DNA from: Clostridiaceae bacterium
GTDB lineage: Bacteria > Bacillota > Clostridia > DSM-8532
DNA: 6,099 bases
Assembly: GCA_012842645.1 (NCBI GenBank)
Contig: DUSJ01000440.1
Coordinates: forward strand, 1-6,099
Direction of reading: 5' to 3'
Part shown: positions 5,424-6,099 of the stretch, piece after piece
Numbering within the stretch: the first letter of the stretch is position 1
How the letters are laid out: every line of letters begins with the position of its first letter
The notes under the pieces: model-generated
What the model was told of the DNA's origin: nothing
The model's input: only the letters and a program-made list of their open reading frames with translations
Database searches by the model: none
Made by a program: the position numbers and the translations under genes

Positions 5424-6099
5424 CTATACAATTAGGTCAACATGCTGGATGGTTCCGACCTCTCCGTTCTCTTTAAGGAAGATCCCCGACCTGCGTATTT
5501 GTCCCAACTGTTCGTTGGTCTGTGTTTTAAGACCAAATTCCGATTGGACGTTACCCAGGTAGATAGCTCCAACACCAACCTGCCCGAGGGCAAGAAGGGT
5601 CTTGTTGCCGGCTTCGTCGACAGTCCAGATCCTGAGGCGGCTGAATATTTCGTCATTCTCGTCTATCCAGCCGTTATTGTCCTCGTCCCAGGCAGCAAGC
5701 TCTTCAAACCCGTTTCCGCTTCGAGGGCCAAAAAGTTCGCTCCCGTCATCGATGATGCCGTTGCCGTTAAGATCCAGGGCCAGAAAGCCTGAACCGTAGC
5801 CGGTAAAGGCGATAGTATCCGGTTCGCCGTCCATGTCGATGTCGAAGCGATAATTCCTGTCTCCGAGGGCGGCAGAGGAGTTTTTGAAATTGATCACAAG
5901 AGGGTCGATTAAGGCGTCGCCTGCACGGATGGATATAATCTCTTCCCTGATGAATTCCCTGCTTACACTGAAGCTCAGGTTGAAGTTGATCACCCGCCCG
6001 TCGGCCGTGGTAACGCTTCCCGTTGAGCTGAAGGACATTTTTTCCGACTCACGCTGGTATTCGTACCTGTCATACTTAAGTCCCCAGCCCTGGGGCCTT
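5424..6099 (-). CDS. Uncharacterised protein with EF-hand-like Asp/Asn-rich calcium-binding segments, C-terminal part
   Basis: On the minus strand the frame ends at TAG 5426-5424 and is still open at the window edge, so the protein is N-terminally truncated here with about 224 residues visible. An internal ATG at 6038 exists, but the frame upstream of it encodes sensible sequence (YDRYEYQRESEK), so it is unlikely to be the true start. Counting from that Met, there are three acidic loops: DIDMDG at 66-71, DLNGNGIIDDGSELFG at 89-104 and DEDNNGWIDENDEIF at 118-132; the last fits an EF-hand loop (D-x-D-x-N-G-x-I-D-x-x-D). A strand-rich tail follows (LALGQVGVGAIYLGN, 149-163). I recognise the SGFLALDLNGNG...GSELFG...ELAAWDED...GWIDENDEIF pattern from uncharacterised bacterial proteins, sometimes annotated as VCBS-repeat or calcium-binding, and from regions of RTX-type proteins. 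Calcium binding is inferred; the function is unknown. It faces the transporter operon and is probably unrelated to it. Confidence 0.8.
   Translation of the reverse strand, partial: RPQGWGLKYDRYEYQRESEKMSFSSTGSVTTADGRVINFNLSFSVSREFIREEIISIRAGDALIDPLVINFKNSSAALGDRNYRFDIDMDGEPDTIAFTGYGSGFLALDLNGNGIIDDGSELFGPRSGNGFEELAAWDEDNNGWIDENDEIFSRLRIWTVDEAGNKTLLALGQVGVGAIYLGNVQSEFGLKTQTNEQLGQIRRSGIFLKENGEVGTIQHVDLIV

Noticed and set aside
5442..5792. Plus-strand frame opposite the minus-strand calcium-binding-like gene
   Set aside because: The minus-strand reading gives a coherent conserved pattern with Asp/Asn loops, while the plus-strand translation shows no family features.
5424..6099. Dockerin domain as the identity of the minus-strand protein
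   Set aside because: The acidic loops are unevenly spaced, not a tandem pair of about 22-residue repeats, and are followed by a further conserved tail, unlike a dockerin.
1..6099. CRISPR array, tRNA/rRNA, insertion sequence, defence or toxin-antitoxin module
   Set aside because: No repeat-spacer pattern, tRNA-like cloverleaf, transposase, terminal inverted repeats or paired small genes are visible; nearly all sequence is accounted for by a sugar-uptake operon and one convergent gene.

Overview
The window looks like an ordinary chromosomal segment from a Gram-positive anaerobe, most plausibly a Clostridia-type Bacillota. The clues are strong purine-rich Shine-Dalgarno sites (AAAGGAGG, AGGAGGG, GGAGGT), a lipoprotein-type solute-binding protein, frequent AGG/AGA arginine and ATA isoleucine codons, and a sugar ABC transporter locus with no ATPase gene of its own. 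No marker gene fixes the taxonomy, so this is inference.

Layout. From 1 to 5322 everything is on the + strand and reads as one operon. It holds the 3' end of a LacI-family regulator (start lies before the window), a cytoplasmic GH13 alpha-glucan hydrolase of the cyclomaltodextrinase/neopullulanase/maltogenic amylase type, a lipid-anchored family 1 solute-binding protein, and two ABC permeases of the MalF and MalG types. Gene spacing is tight: 31 nt, 4 nt, 73 nt, then a 4-nt ATGA overlap. The one long gap, between binding protein and first permease, carries a long hairpin without a U-tract. From 5323 to 5423 is an AT-rich intergenic stretch ending in a perfect 10-bp hairpin. From 5424 to the window edge a convergent minus-strand gene encodes the C-terminal part of an uncharacterised protein with Asp/Asn-rich, EF-hand-like calcium-binding segments.

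How the genes work together (inference from families). The binding protein captures an extracellular alpha-glucan oligosaccharide, such as a maltodextrin or cyclodextrin. The two permeases, powered by an ATPase encoded elsewhere (MsmX type), import it. The hydrolase, which has no signal peptide, cuts it in the cytoplasm. The LacI-family protein is the natural candidate for sugar-responsive control. The minus-strand gene is probably unrelated.

I found no evidence of a previously undescribed system. The points worth a second look are the two hairpins, a Shine-Dalgarno/ATG with a ten-codon frame next to the second hairpin, substitutions at signature positions of the hydrolase, and the uncharacterised minus-strand protein.
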